The notes: generated by a model not told the origin, from the letters alone. A stretch of 64,000 bases of DNA from Chamaecrista fasciculata (GCA_003254925.1 QANZ01019796.1:62001-126000); one strand, 5' to 3'; shown: positions 22,019 through 33,371, numbered from the stretch's first letter. Program-made: numbers and translations.

Positions 22019-22421
22019 AAAAAAAAAAACATATGCATCCCATGAATATTTTATCATATCTTATTTATTCAAATAAAGATCATAAAGATTTTATTCTATA
22101 TCATATTCATTCAAATAAAGATTTTAAAGATTTTATCATATATCCTATTCATTCAAATAAAGATTTTAAAGATTTTAGCATATATCATATTTATTCAAAT
22201 AAAGATCATAAAGATTTTATCATATATCATATTCATGCAAATAAAGATTTTAAAGATTTTATCATATATCATACTCAATCAAATAGAGAATTTTAAAGAT
22301 TTTGTAATACTAATAATTTGAATTCGAAGGGTATTTCAATAAGATAAGATTCTTTTTCATTCATTCATATAAATATTTTAAGTATGCAATATGTAAAAAA
22401 AAAAAAAAGGAAGTCGCCTAT
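22019..22421. repeat. Insertion carrying a 42-bp minisatellite (about 6 units)
   Basis: The right arm is interrupted after GAGGCTAT (ending 22018). The left arm continues uninterrupted at the matching point, so this is an insertion, with CTAT repeated at both edges (22015-22018 and 22418-22421). The core, about 22050-22310, is a 42-bp unit built on TCAAATAAAGAT, AAAGATTTTAT and CATATATCATATT. Because 42 is a multiple of three, one frame (22033-22296, plus) stays open and reads as 14-residue repeats such as YHIHSNKDFKDFII. Poly(A) runs flank the array. Coding use is doubtful. Confidence 0.8.
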
Positions 22422-22830
22422 TTTAGTTTCATTTTATTATTACTATTTGTTAGTCAAGATTAAAAAGTCATCATATTTACATTGAAGCATGTTAGATTCA
22501 TATAACAATATATAAGTTTGCTCATTTATTATTATTTAGTCCTCTCTAATCCCAATTAAAGAAAACAATCAAAAAACTTAGGTTTAGGGATAATAACCTA
22601 ATCTTGATATTTTAAGAACATATGTGAAATATTATCTTCAATCTTGATTCATTAGAAAATTTCAAGAAAGGTCATAAACATTATTATCATAATTAGTGTA
22701 CATACCTGATGAATTTTGTAAAGTTTGTTTGCTTTGTTTGAGCCAAGAAACATGGACACAGCAAAAGAATCCAATCCAACAATTCGACTTCGATTGATGT
22801 CTCTTCGATCAACTTTGAATTATGGAAAGA

Positions 22831-24244
22831 AAAAGGCAACTGAAGTCTGAAGCTGGATTAACACAAGAAAAGAGAAGAGAGAGAAGCTCTCCCTTCTCTC
22901 TAGATTTTCCTGACCGTATACATTTTTCAAATGAGAGTCCACTGCCATCTGCAAAAATTTTCACCTCTGCCTTACACTTCCTCCTACCTTTCTCCTCTCT
23001 AGCCTCATCTTCTTCCACTACAAACCCACCAAAGCGTCTTTCTCCTCAGATCTATCAAGATTCTCAGCCTTCACCTATCTTGTCCTCTGTTCTCTTTCTC
23101 CAAAGATCTCCACATATCTCTCCTCTGCAATCTCTGTTTTTCTTTCTTTCCCAAACCAGATCTGAACTCAGTAATGTCAAAGCTTTCATCTGAGCTTCCA
23201 CTTTCGCCCCTTCTCTTCTCAGATCTGACCTCTTCTAGCTTTCTCTAATCAACTTCCCAGCATATAGATCTCTCTTTTTATCATATGAGACAGCAGATCT
23301 TATCTTCCTCACATCTCCTCCTCAATCTAAAAACTTGGACTCCGATTCGTCGCTCTCCCTCTCTATCTTCTTCCTCTTTGCTGTTGTCCCTAAAAAATGC
23401 ATGCTTTTTGGTCATGACTTCGCATTTACAGTGGACCTCTTTTATGGAAAAAAGACCCAAGCTTCTTGCGCTGCTGGTCACCTTGTTGCCGCTACGCTCG
23501 CCAACATTTTTTGTTGATGTGAGCATGTTGTATTTGCAGCTTTTCAACTTTGGAAATCGTCAAAACTCGCCGCCGGGCTCACCCCCCTTGGCAATGAGTA
23601 ATTACTTAGTCTCAACTCTCTCTTCATCGAGCATTTCTTTTAGTCTCTCCTTATGCCCCTTCTTAAATGACCAAAACATCACCCCAAACCCTAAAAATCT
23701 GACCTTTCCCCAAAATTTGTTTTTTTATCTTTTCCAAAAACAAAAATCCATCTTTTGTAATAGGAAAAGACAAAACTTTCCCCTTTGTTGTGTCTTCCTT
23801 TTACACTTTGGTCTTTCATACAAGTCATCTTCCCCTTTTAGCTTTAATCCACATCAGGCATAACTTCTTACATATCGGAAATATCGACACCATCTTTCTC
23901 CATCAGTCTTTTACCATCCAAAACTCCTTTCACCAACGGTTTTTTGGTGATCTTGTGAACACTCCTTACTCAGACCTAAACTTCATCCTTGTTACTAATT
24001 TGTTACTCATCCATGCTCATGGTTCACTTCCATCACAACTAGAAGAAGATGAAGAAGAGATCTTGGAAGACCCCCACCTAGTGGCTTTGTTTTCCTTCAT
24101 CTCTTTGGTTGTACCTTGTTTAAGTGTCGCCTTAATTATGCTTTTGTTTTGTTTTGTTACGTCTTTACTTTCAATTCTGTTTCAGGTTATCTATAATGTT
24201 TCTACTATGTTGATTTAATATATTTTCCCTTTTTATCAAAAAAA
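22831..24244 (+). mobile_element. Poly(A)-tailed retroposon (1.4 kb) with 13-bp target duplication
   Basis: The 13-bp sequence AATTATGGAAAGA occurs at 22818-22830 and again at 24245-24257, directly after a short poly(A) end (TTTTTATCAAAAAAAAA). This is the signature of LINE-machinery insertion. The interior is strongly pyrimidine-rich on the plus strand, especially 22860-23400. It contains several overlapping frames but no reverse transcriptase, endonuclease or known protein. Options are a LINE-mobilised non-autonomous element, a 5'-truncated LINE with a long 3' UTR, or a processed copy of a non-coding or UTR-rich transcript. Confidence 0.7.
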
Positions 24245-24257
24245 AATTATGGAAAGA

Positions 24258-25219
24258 GAAAAGAAGTGCAAAGTTATATTCTTGATTAGTTACGAGAAAT
24301 ATTAAAGAAAGAAAGAGGTGCCAAGAATTTTAGAGAAGAAAAGAAAACCTCAACGACGTGCTACAAGATCAATGGTTCCACGAAGTTATTTCATATGAGC
24401 AAAAGGAATGATTCCTCCCTTCAAGCACGTAGAAACGCCACAAGGTAAGTAAATATATATACATGCATCCATATACATCAGTACATTCAAAGATTAAAAC
24501 CCTCATCCATTGACGTAAATAAATAAAAAAAAAAAAGATGAAGAAGGAAGGCTACTATATATATTTGCCATACCTATAAAGAAATAGAGTCTTGAATATA
24601 CATGTGACTTTTTGAGTCTTGAACGTTTACCCTTTTGAGTACTAAAATATATAAAAGACGCTTTGCATATATATATATACACGGTCACAGCTTACCTTTT
24701 TTTTTTTTTAAAAAAGTTCAGTTAAGATTACATTAAGATTTACATAGATATATATAATATAGATCTTGGCATTTAGGTTCTTATATACTACACGTAACAA
24801 GAAGTCTTATTGTTTCATTGTTAATTTTTTTTAGAAATATATATTTATATATATACAAATACGTTGAGATGAGAAGCCAAAGATGAAGTTTATTTTCTTC
24901 TTTTAAAAATATGGTTAAGATTGTGTATAAATATTAGAATTCATCCCTATATTTTCTATACAATGCTATATATATATATTTAATATTTAATAAACAAAAA
25001 ACTGTACGTTAAAAAAAAATTGCTTCCTTATCCAAGTTTATTTCACAATAGATGTTATATTCATATAATAAGATAATTTATACCCATATATACTAGTTGG
25101 TTATGGGCTGAAATATCATAAACTTTATTTTTGTTTTATTTGAGATACATATAAGTTTGTTTCTTTATTTTCTGCTTATCCTTTGGTTGTTGAGAATAGA
25201 GAGATATTTGAAAAGATTT
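24258..25219. other. AT-rich intergenic DNA, nothing recognised
   Basis: No ORF with family similarity and no paired repeat ends. It contains several short AT microsatellite runs (for example near 24670, 24850 and 24970). Confidence 0.5.
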
Positions 25220-25269
25220 CACTAGATTCTCATCTTTTTTTTTTTTGAATAAACACTAGATTCTCATCT
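25220..25269 (-). mobile_element. Micro-retroposon: poly(A) tail stub with 16-bp target duplication
   Basis: The 16-bp sequence CACTAGATTCTCATCT occurs at 25220-25235 and 25254-25269. Between the copies lies only a T-rich 18-mer ending GAATAAA. Read on the minus strand this is TTTATTC followed by poly(A), resembling the TTTTTATC-poly(A) end of the retroposon at 24244. It looks like an extremely 5'-truncated LINE-type insertion, with little more than the tail copied. Confidence 0.6.
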
Positions 25270-25317
25270 AATATTTACATAATTTTATTTCANATTGATC
25301 GGCGTTGGAAAAGAGAA

Positions 25318-26140
25318 GATTCAGGGTGTTTGGGATGGTTTAATTCTCATCCCATTTTATTATCTCCATTTCATTTCATAATTAAAGCTATAGTATAAAT
25401 TTGGTGTTTGTTTTATCATATTTTTTTTTATTTCATTTCATTTCAATATAATTGCATTTTATTTTCATTTTATTATCTATCCAATTACTATCATACTCCT
25501 ATTCATATACCTATAATTACATATATTCTAATATAAATATAAAAAAATTATTAAACAAAATAGTAATTTCACTATCTCATTTATTACACTTACAACTTTT
25601 TTTCTCTCTCCATCATTTTTTACTAATTTTTTACAAAATAGACCCATTATTTGTTATTAATATTTTCCTTCTTCAATTTATTTTTTTGTCATTGAGATTT
25701 TGAGATACAGACCCGATCACTAATAATTGTGATTAACATTTTGGTTCTTTAATTTATTTATTGGGCAAGAGTTTGCAATAGAGAGACCCGATCATGAATA
25801 ATTAGGATTCTTTAAGGGTTTATAAGTAATGGAATCAAATATTTCGATTAATTTATTGTTCAAAATAATTTGTGGTCCTTTAATATTAAAATATTATTCT
25901 ATTTTGGACCAAATATTAGATTTTTAAACTTTCCATATTATTTATAATTTGGTCCCTTCATTTCATTCCACAAAATACAACTCCAACCTCCATTCCAAAA
26001 ACTACCATTTAGCACAAATTCCAAGACAATTTCATTTCATAAAACCATATCCAAATTCAAAAATCTCATTTCATTATCTCCATTCCATTCCATTATTAAT
26101 TACCAACTCAACCCCTATACAATTTTAAAAAACCTATATA
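25318..26140. mobile_element. Possible TIR element rich in CATTTCATTT
   Basis: The left end (GGGTGTTTGGGATGGTTTAA, then CATCCCATTTTATTATCTCC) resembles the reverse complement of the right end (GGGGTTGAGTTGGTAATTAA, then GGAATGGAATGGAGATAATG). The GGGTGTTTGG start is common in PIF/Harbinger-type MITEs. No 3-bp TWA duplication was found, and the interior has no transposase. Position 25293 is an ambiguous base. Confidence 0.35.
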
Positions 26141-26173
26141 ATTATTTCTACCAACCTCCGATCATTACATACC

Positions 26174-26406
26174 TGTAGGAATAAGGACTAAATAGCAAAT
26201 AAGGACTAAATAGCAATTTTTAGTTAGTTTTAACTGAGTTGTTAATTAGTTTTAGTTGTTAGTCAGTTTTGCTGAGCTGTAAGTTGATTTTTCCACTCTG
26301 TACACTTAGTAAGAGCTTTATTATAAATAGCTCTATTTTGTACTTAATTCATATGAGTGAAATACATATTTCAGATATATTTTCTTGCTTTCCTATTCTC
26401 TGTTCA
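26174..26406 (+). repeat. Copia element A: 5' LTR (233 bp)
   Basis: It runs from TGTAGGAATAAGG to TCTCTGTTCA, followed at once by a tRNA-Met-type primer binding site TGGTATCAGAGC (26407-26418). A TATA-like box (TTATAAATAG, about 26321) lies in the expected place. The TG...CA ends and PBS position define it as a 5' LTR. The matching 3' LTR is not in the window. Confidence 0.75.
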
Positions 26407-26444
26407 TGGTATCAGAGCTTAAGGTGTATTCAAGAAGGTCGAAA

Positions 26445-26978
26445 ATGTCGAACCAAGAAGATGGAGCTGGAGCTTCTGCAGAATCGTCTAAGACGAAGAG
26501 TTTTTCTTGGGCGCTTCATTCATCAGACCAACCCGGTATGATTTTGGTTTCTACACCACTCGATTGCACGAATTATCTTCCTTGGAGCACTGCGATGAAG
26601 ATCGCCCTAGGTTCGAAGGAGAAGATGGGATTTGTTGATGGTTCTTTAAAGATGCCTGAAGATGATGAAGGTTCTAAGGCTTGGAAGAAAGCAGATCAGA
26701 TGATAATGTCTTGGCTGCTTAATTCCATCACCAAGAACATGCGTGAGTCTTTTCTATATTTTCCTTCTTCTCATGCGATTTGGTCTGAGCTGGAGCGACG
26801 GTTTGGAGTGACAAGCGGACCTCGTTTGCTACAGATCCAGCGTGAGATGATCAAGATTAAGCAAGGTAATGGTTCTGTTACTGAATATTACAGTAAATTG
26901 CATAAATGCTGGGATGAGTTAGCTCGTCTTCAGCCACCTCCTCTTTGTACTTGTAATGCTAAACAAGCGATGAATGAG
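26445..26978 (+). pseudogene. Copia element A: N-terminal gag fragment
   Basis: ATG at 26445 begins MSNQEDGAG. The frame shows the Copia gag N-terminal hallmarks HSSDQPGMILVSTPLD, NYLPWSTAMKIALGSKEKMG, then WSELERRFGVTSGP and YYSKLHKCWDELARLQPPP. The frame is intact up to about residue 178. It is then cut after MNE where the Athila-like LTR starts at 26979. No continuation of this Copia element is found to the right of the Athila body, so the rest was lost or lies outside the window. Confidence 0.8.
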
Positions 26979-27752
26979 TGAAATACAAGAAATAGAACCT
27001 GAATCCCAAATAGTTATTAAGTTCAACAAGAAAATAACAACAAGAAAAACCCTAATTCTAGTGTGAGAAAAACTCCCTATGTGAAACCCTAGCTCATGCT
27101 TGCCCCAATGCTCCCCCGGATATGAAGATTTAACTGCTCATGGTGCAAAAATGAACAAAATCAGATGGAATTGCCATGATCCTACAATAAGCTCCAAGAA
27201 GATGATTATAGCCAAGAAGATTATCAAGAATGTAAATTCTCTCTCAAGAAGTGTGTAACCCCTGAAATTGACCTAAAGATGTATTATATACTTAATTTTC
27301 GGCCAAAACCAGGTTGGGCTAGGTCAGAATCATCAAAATCGGGCTTGGGCTTTTAATAATAAAATAGTCGCAAATCCTGCCGCGGAACTTGCCCACGGCT
27401 AAATCCGCGGCGAGATCTGGAAAATTCAGATTTTTGTGCTGATTTGGTCCCTGACTCGTCTCCAATGATCCTCTGGTCTTCCTTAGAGTATTCCAATGCT
27501 TTGGACTTCATTTAGAGCTGTCAAAACACCAAGAAACTATGTGAATTCTCAGGATAAAAATGATAAAATAAATAATAAAGATTAAACCCAAGAAAAACCA
27601 CCCAATTAATCACAAAATAGTCCAAATAAGCATCAAACCTCAAGGCATCATACTTTATCATAAAAGGACATCAAGGCAAGCAATTGAATCCTAAATAAAT
27701 ATAAAATGCCTTAAAATGGAACTAAAATATATGATAAAATATGGTCTGATCA
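26979..27752 (-). repeat. Athila-like element: 3' LTR (774 bp)
   Basis: The inner boundary is clear. On the minus strand the purine tract AAGTGTGGGGGAGTT (27767-27753) is followed by TGATCAGACC, the LTR start. The outer end is TTGTATTTCA at 26979, adjoining ATGAG of Copia A gag. TG...CA ends are present. The partner LTR is absent, so the 5-bp target duplication cannot be checked. Confidence 0.7.
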
Positions 27753-28858
27753 AACTCCCCCACACTTTAATCTTTGCACTCAAGGGCAAAGCTGTCAAGA
27801 AAGAGAAGAAATCAAGGATGCAAAAGAATTAAAAGGGTATCAATCCTACTCAGCACATGGCGGAAGAAAACAAAAGCAACTTAGATCATGAGACAATTAA
27901 TCAACTAAGCATGTTAAGCAACCCAAGAATTCCCAATGGATCAATCGAAGAAGTGTATCACTCACTCACAAAGTAGGGCGAATTTTACTCTCAAGTCCTT
28001 GAAACAAGCTTCTACCATAGGCTTGAAATAACTCAATAATCTCCACTATAAATGTAATGATTTAAAACTCAAGAGGACTTTAAAGGGTTGTAATATGGGA
28101 AATGATAGAAAATGGAAAAATTAAAAGAATATGCAAGAAAGCAAAAAAATATGGAAGAAAGAAGAAATCGAAGAAAACAAGCATGAAGGAAAAGCTAAGC
28201 TACATAACTAGTCAATGAATTCCAAACATAGCATCTAAAACCTACCACTTTTTAAACAAACTCCAATCCTCAACCAACCAAAAGTTGCACAATTTTTTTT
28301 TCTATTTTTTTTACTTGAGTCTTTGACTCTTTATTTGTCTACCCATAAAATTGCCTTAGCTTCTTCATATGATTTTAATTTTAACTTGAAGCTGTAAATG
28401 TCACAACTCTTTTTTTTTTCACTTGGCAATTCGAACCCATGAGGAGAGAAGCAAAAGGAAGAGTGTTAGACAAACAAAATGCTAATTTAAAATTCAAAAA
28501 CTAATAAAAGCAAGCTTAGATAATAAGGCTCAAAGAGGGTGACAAATGGTGATGATGTTTGGGTTTGTGTATGGGAAATAAGGGTGGAAGAAAAAAGGCC
28601 TCTATCATAATTTAAAAACCAATGCATATGAAGCTTTGATAAAGAGTGAAATCAAGTTCTAGAGAAAACTCATCACAAAGACCAAAATGACACTCATATG
28701 AAATGAACAATTAGGATCAAAATCTTCCAACAAGGTTAATAAGGTTCCACTCAATTGATCTTTGGAAAAATTCAAAGGTAACAAGAACATGACCACAATT
28801 AACCAAATGCTCAAAAATCCAAAGAAGCAAGAGTTAATCACTTTCACATGTGAGTAGA

Positions 28859-30199
28859 TGATGCGGGCACTCGTCGTAAAGTGCCAAACGGATCAAATTA
28901 ATAATACTTGAGCCTCGCAAGTATTACTATATTTATTAAAATATAGTATAGATGCTAACCCAAGGTCGAATCTCTCGCGGAACTTTGTGGTTAAAGACAA
29001 CTATTATTTATATAAATAACTATGAATTTAGGTGAGGCTATAAAGATTATAAGAACAATTATATAAAAGGTAAACGAATAATACTGTAAAGATATCCTAG
29101 AGAATAATCATGAATTCTACCATCCTAGTTCATAAAGATATGAGATTGAAGTGTCACTTTAATTATGTAAAGAAACACATTCAAAGATATTATTGAAACT
29201 TCGAACATAACTAAGAACAATGGTGAAATATACAAGATTAGGAACAATAAACATAATTATGCATATATAGACCACTATTTGCTAAAGCTCTTCGGGGCAA
29301 TCTATATTATTGCCACATCGGAACAATAAACAAACATAGATATCAATAACAATCCTAATTATGCATATATAGACCACTCTTTAGCAAACCCTAAAGAGAA
29401 AATTCATTAATCGTGAGAGAGATGAACTCCGAGAATGTCAAGGTCTCATTACTTCAACAAAGTTTGATCTATCAATCCATATAATTGTACTTCGAAATAA
29501 AATACTTAGTTCTAAGAGCAATCAATGAATAAACATAATTAAATAACAACTCCCTGAATTATGAAGAACGATGAACTCCGGCTTCCTTCATGATACTCCT
29601 CTAGAATGAAGAACGTTTAGGCTCTCATCGTGGAGAAACCTATTGACAACTACTCTCTAAATCTACTCTAAGTTTTCCTCCAGTTGAGGTGCTGGGGCGT
29701 GAATTTGTTAATTGAGAAGTGGTATGACAACTCTATTTATAGTCTTGAATAGTATGCTTGATCCCCAAGTTAAGGAATATGGGCCGTTGGATGATATCTT
29801 GATATCTTGAATCCTGGCCGTCCAAATCATATCTTGGAGCTCAAGTTTACTTGTTGACGTCATATTCTTCTAAGAGTCCTGCGCCGTGAGAATTCCTATT
29901 TTGCGCAGGCGGCTCACGTGGCGGCGCAAGGATATCTTGTGCGATTGGATATCTTCTCGTTGATTCTAGATGATTCCCTTTGGTTAAACTCTGTTTGGAT
30001 GTCTGAAACACTAAAAACCCATTAAATAGCACTAATCTATAAAATACAATAAATAAACACTAATTAACCTATTTTATCCACTTTATTCCACCATACCTTG
30101 GTGCAACCCTTAGCATATTAATTGGTCTAATTATAATATATTATTATTATAAACACATTAAAAGAAGGCCAAATAACTTGTTCACTTTTGGGCTGATCA
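28859..30199. repeat. Solo LTR (1341 bp) with 5-bp target duplication GTAGA
   Basis: It starts TGATGCGGGCACTCG and ends TTTTGGGCTGATCA, flanked by GTAGA at 28854-28858 and 30200-30204. It has no internal retrotransposon genes, so it is a solo LTR left by recombination between two LTRs. The minus-strand start TGATCAG resembles the host Athila-like LTR start, suggesting a Gypsy origin. Overall sequence is otherwise different. Confidence 0.85.
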
Positions 30200-30904
30200 G
30201 TAGAATAGAACCAATCAACTCAAAAATATAATTGAAATCTTCCCAAACTTGAAAAATTCACCAGAGTTAAAAAAATGTGGGTTCATATGATATCCAAAAC
30301 CGGGTGCTGGAAATCCATGGAAAATTGAATGCCAAAAACTAGAGATGAAGGTCAGAAAACTCCTTCAAACGCATTTGAACACAGTTATGATAGGCAAACA
30401 GAGTTTCAAAATCAAGATAAACTGTCAAAACATAAATCCAGCTCAAGAGAACACAATCAACATCAAACAAATATGTGATCAAACTACATAGCTGCTGAAA
30501 AATGTTCAAAAGACCACAGAAATGCCTGAAAGTTTAAAAAATTCCCAAAAATACCACAGTCAGGGAACAACAGCTAAAATCAGAGTATATGAACTCACAC
30601 TCCCCACACTTTAAACTTTGTAGTGTCCTCAATGCAAGAACAACTACAACATAGAAAAAAACTAGGGGAAGCAGAGCTACAAGTAGCTGCATAGAAAACA
30701 TAACCCAGAAGCAATGAAAGGTACCTGCAAGATATAATATGAGAATGAACACAACTAGTCAGGGAAAGATAAGTCGTTGCCCAAGTATCCAGACACAACA
30801 AACAAAATCAAAATGATAACAACTGACCCTAGAGTTTGCAGATAAACTGCAAAAACTGGACACAACAAAACAAAATAAAGGGGAAAAATTGGGGTTTTTT
30901 TTTA

Positions 30905-31190
30905 ACTTCAAATCCTGCCGCGGAATCCGCCGTTGGAAGCTCATGGAGAGTTTCATGGCAGAATGAAAGAGTAAGGAACAACCTATTTTTTATCAACTCA
31001 CCGCGGAATCCGCCATTGGGAGTTCATGGCAGAATCAAACAGTAAGGAACAACCGAATTTTAACCAACCTGCCGCGGAACTCGCCATCACGATCTCGTGG
31101 TAGGATTGGCGGCGAGTTCAAACAGTAGGGAACAACCAATTTTTTGGTTTCCCGCCGCCAAACTCGCCGTTGGGGACTCTGTGGCCAACT
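30905..31190. repeat. GC-rich tandem repeat, 3-4 units of about 80 bp
   Basis: Units begin near 30910, 31000, 31070 and 31150 with CCGCGGAA-YCCGCC or a variant, then GTTGGGAG/ATCTCGTGG and CAGTARGGAACAACC. One related CCTGCCGCGGAACTTGCC segment also lies within the Athila-like LTR (about 27377). The units are diverged, and the Gs and Cs stand out in AT-rich surroundings. Confidence 0.7.
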
Positions 31191-31392
31191 CAAAATAATT
31201 ATAAAAAATACCGAAACAAGCAACAAGGACACCGGGCAACGAAAATCAATCCTAAGCAAAACAAAAACAATAAAAACCGAAATAAAACCTACATCTACTC
31301 TCCTCCCCCACACTTGAATTCTAGCTAGTCCTAAACACATGAAATCAAGGACAACAACTAAAAGATAAGTAAGGAGAGATAAATTCTGGGAT

Positions 31393-33044
31393 TTAAGTTG
31401 ATGCTTGTGCAAGGTAGGGCTTCAAAAGATGCCCATTTACCAAATTCTTTATTCCGAAAGCATCATCTTCAATCTTGATTGTTCCGTATGGGTGGACCTC
31501 AAGAACAATATAAGGGCCATCCCATCGGGTCTTCAACTTTCCATCCCGGATTTTGAACTTTGCTTTGAACTTTAAGACCTTTTCTCTCACTTGGAAATTT
31601 TTCCAAAGAATCCCTTGGTCATGAATCTTCTTAGTCTTCTCTTTATAGAGCCTTGCGCTCTTATAAGCATCTAGCCTCATCTCTTCTAATTCCTGCAATT
31701 GAAGTTCTCGCTCTTCTCCACTTGCTTCATAGTCTAGATTACACGTTATCACGGCCCAATAAGCTCGGTGTTCAAGCTCAACCGGGATGTGGCAATATTT
31801 TTCAAAAATAATTCTATAAGGTGACATCCCGATTGGAGTCTTGAAAGCCATTCTATAGGCCCACAAGGCTTCCTCTAGTCTTGAAGACCATTTTTTACCA
31901 TCCGACCTCACTATTCTCTCTAAAATTCTCTTTACCTCTCTATTTGAAACTTCAACTTGCCCATTGGTCTGGGGGTGGTACACTGTAGAGATTTTATGCA
32001 ACACGCCCATTTTCCTAAAACGATTTTCAATAATGTTTTTGCAAAAATGAGTACCTTTATCACTTACTATAGCCCGAGCAATGCCAAATCTACAGAAGAT
32101 ATTGCTCTTCAGAACCTTGGCTACCGTTTAGGCATCATTCTTCCGGGTAGGTATAGCTTCCACCCACCGGGAGAGATAATCAACAGCCAATAAAATGTAA
32201 GTATAACCATTAGAAGAAGGAAAATGACCCATAAAATCTATTCCCCAAATAGCAAACACCTCACAAAACAACAAAGGTTGTTGAGGCATTTCATGCCTTT
32301 TGGATACGCTCGCCAAAACGTTGACACATGTCACATGTTTTACAAAATTCATACGAGTCATGAAAAAGGGTAGGCCAATAAAAGTCAGCATCAAGGACCT
32401 TCCTAGAAGTTTTTCTAGCACTAAAATGACCACCACAAACCAAATTATGGCATGCTTCTAAAATACCGGAGGTTTCCCACTCAGGCACACAACGACACAT
32501 CACTTGGTCAGAGCAAATCTTCCAAAGATCAGGCTCTTCCCAAAAGTAATACTTGGCTTCACTCTTAAGTTTCTGAACCTGTGAGCGGGAAAGAGAAGGA
32601 GGTGCTATTTCAGCAACTAAATAATTAACTAAATCAGCAAACCAAGGTAAAGCACAAGCTAAAGAACAGAAAAGAGAATCAAAGAAAGTATCAATATAAG
32701 AGTTAGAGTCAACTCCCTGAGTTTTGTAAGGCAGTCTACTGAGATGATCTGCCACATGATTTTTTGCTCCTGCTCGATCTCGATTCTCAACATCAAATTC
32801 TTGTAGGAGAAATTCTCATCTCAGTAACCTACCTTTTGAATGGGGTTTAGTCCATAAAAATCTCACGGCTGCATGGTCAGTGAACAATAACTTTAGAGTT
32901 CAACAAATATGGTCTAAATTTCTCTAAAGCATATAACACCCCCATATAGTTCTTTTTCAGTTGTGGTATAATTCACTTAAGCCGGTCCAATAGTGGATGA
33001 AGCATAAGTTATCACCCTGGACAATTTATCTTCCCTTTGACCTA
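31393..33044 (-). pseudogene. Athila-like RNase H (C-terminal part) and integrase
   Basis: Reading from 33044 downward: the end of RNase H (TTTEKELYGG, then VADHLSRLPYK at 32755), then integrase. Integrase has an HHCC zinc finger (H and H in HNLVCGGHFSARK, C and C in CKTCDMC) and a DDE core (Asp in WGIDFMGHFP, Asp in [10 protein letters not shown], Glu in [11 protein letters not shown]), then a C-terminal domain with [11 protein letters not shown]. The parts sit in three frames (32755-32291, 32436-32128, 32010-31393), so frameshifts have occurred. The stop at 31393 is a plausible natural end of pol. Confidence 0.85.
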
Positions 33045-33049
33045 ACATG

Positions 33050-33371
33050 TGTTAATAATAATAATTAATTATTAACATTTGTGATTCAAAGTGTGCTCAC
33101 GTCCTGTAACCGTTTTCATTTTATTTCTTTTATTTATTAATTAGTTAGTCTAAGTTAGTAGTTAATGGGATTGTGCATCCTATTTTTCCGGTTCTTGTTG
33201 CGTCAATTTCTGCGTCTTAGTTTGTTTCCGTTTTTAAGCTATATTGAGTTTACTTCTATAAATTAATTCTGTATGCACAGTTGCTCATATAATAAAGTAT
33301 TATTCAGCCTTTTGGTGCATCTCTGTTTTTTGCTTCTTTCGTTTTAGTCCCTTCAACCCTCTTTTCCAACA
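33050..33371 (+). repeat. Copia B: 5' LTR (322 bp)
   Basis: TGTTAATAATAATAATTAAT to CTTTTCCAACA. A tRNA-Met-type primer binding site, TGGTATCAGAGC, follows at 33376-33387 after a 4-base gap. A TATA-like box (TCTATAAATTAAT) lies near 33256. Confidence 0.9.

Larger units (their letters stand above)
20030..22655. repeat. Right arm of the giant inverted duplication
   Basis: Reverse complement of 17831-20018, beginning with AAGGACCATAGCTGTTGAAC opposite the left arm's last bases. It is about 400 bp longer than the left arm because of one insertion (22019-22421). Both arms keep the long AT microsatellite at matching positions. Outer similarity ends near 22655. Confidence 0.9.
27753..31392 (-). other. 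Athila-like element: 3' non-coding region between integrase and LTR
   Basis: After removing the solo LTR at 28859-30199 this region is about 2.3 kb. It has no ORF resembling an Athila env-like protein. It holds further purine-tract-like sequences (minus strand, near 30598-30615 and 31300-31315, both CCCCACACTT on the plus strand) and a GC-rich tandem repeat (30905-31190). Confidence 0.6.

Noticed and set aside
22033..22296. CRISPR-like array or a real repeat protein
   Set aside because: The units are directly adjacent without unique spacers, this is plant DNA, and the open frame follows from a 42-bp period; kept only as a minisatellite.
23285..24218. Overlapping plus-strand frames as a protein-coding gene
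   Set aside because: CT-rich composition opens several frames at once; none has a domain and they overlap in conflicting frames.
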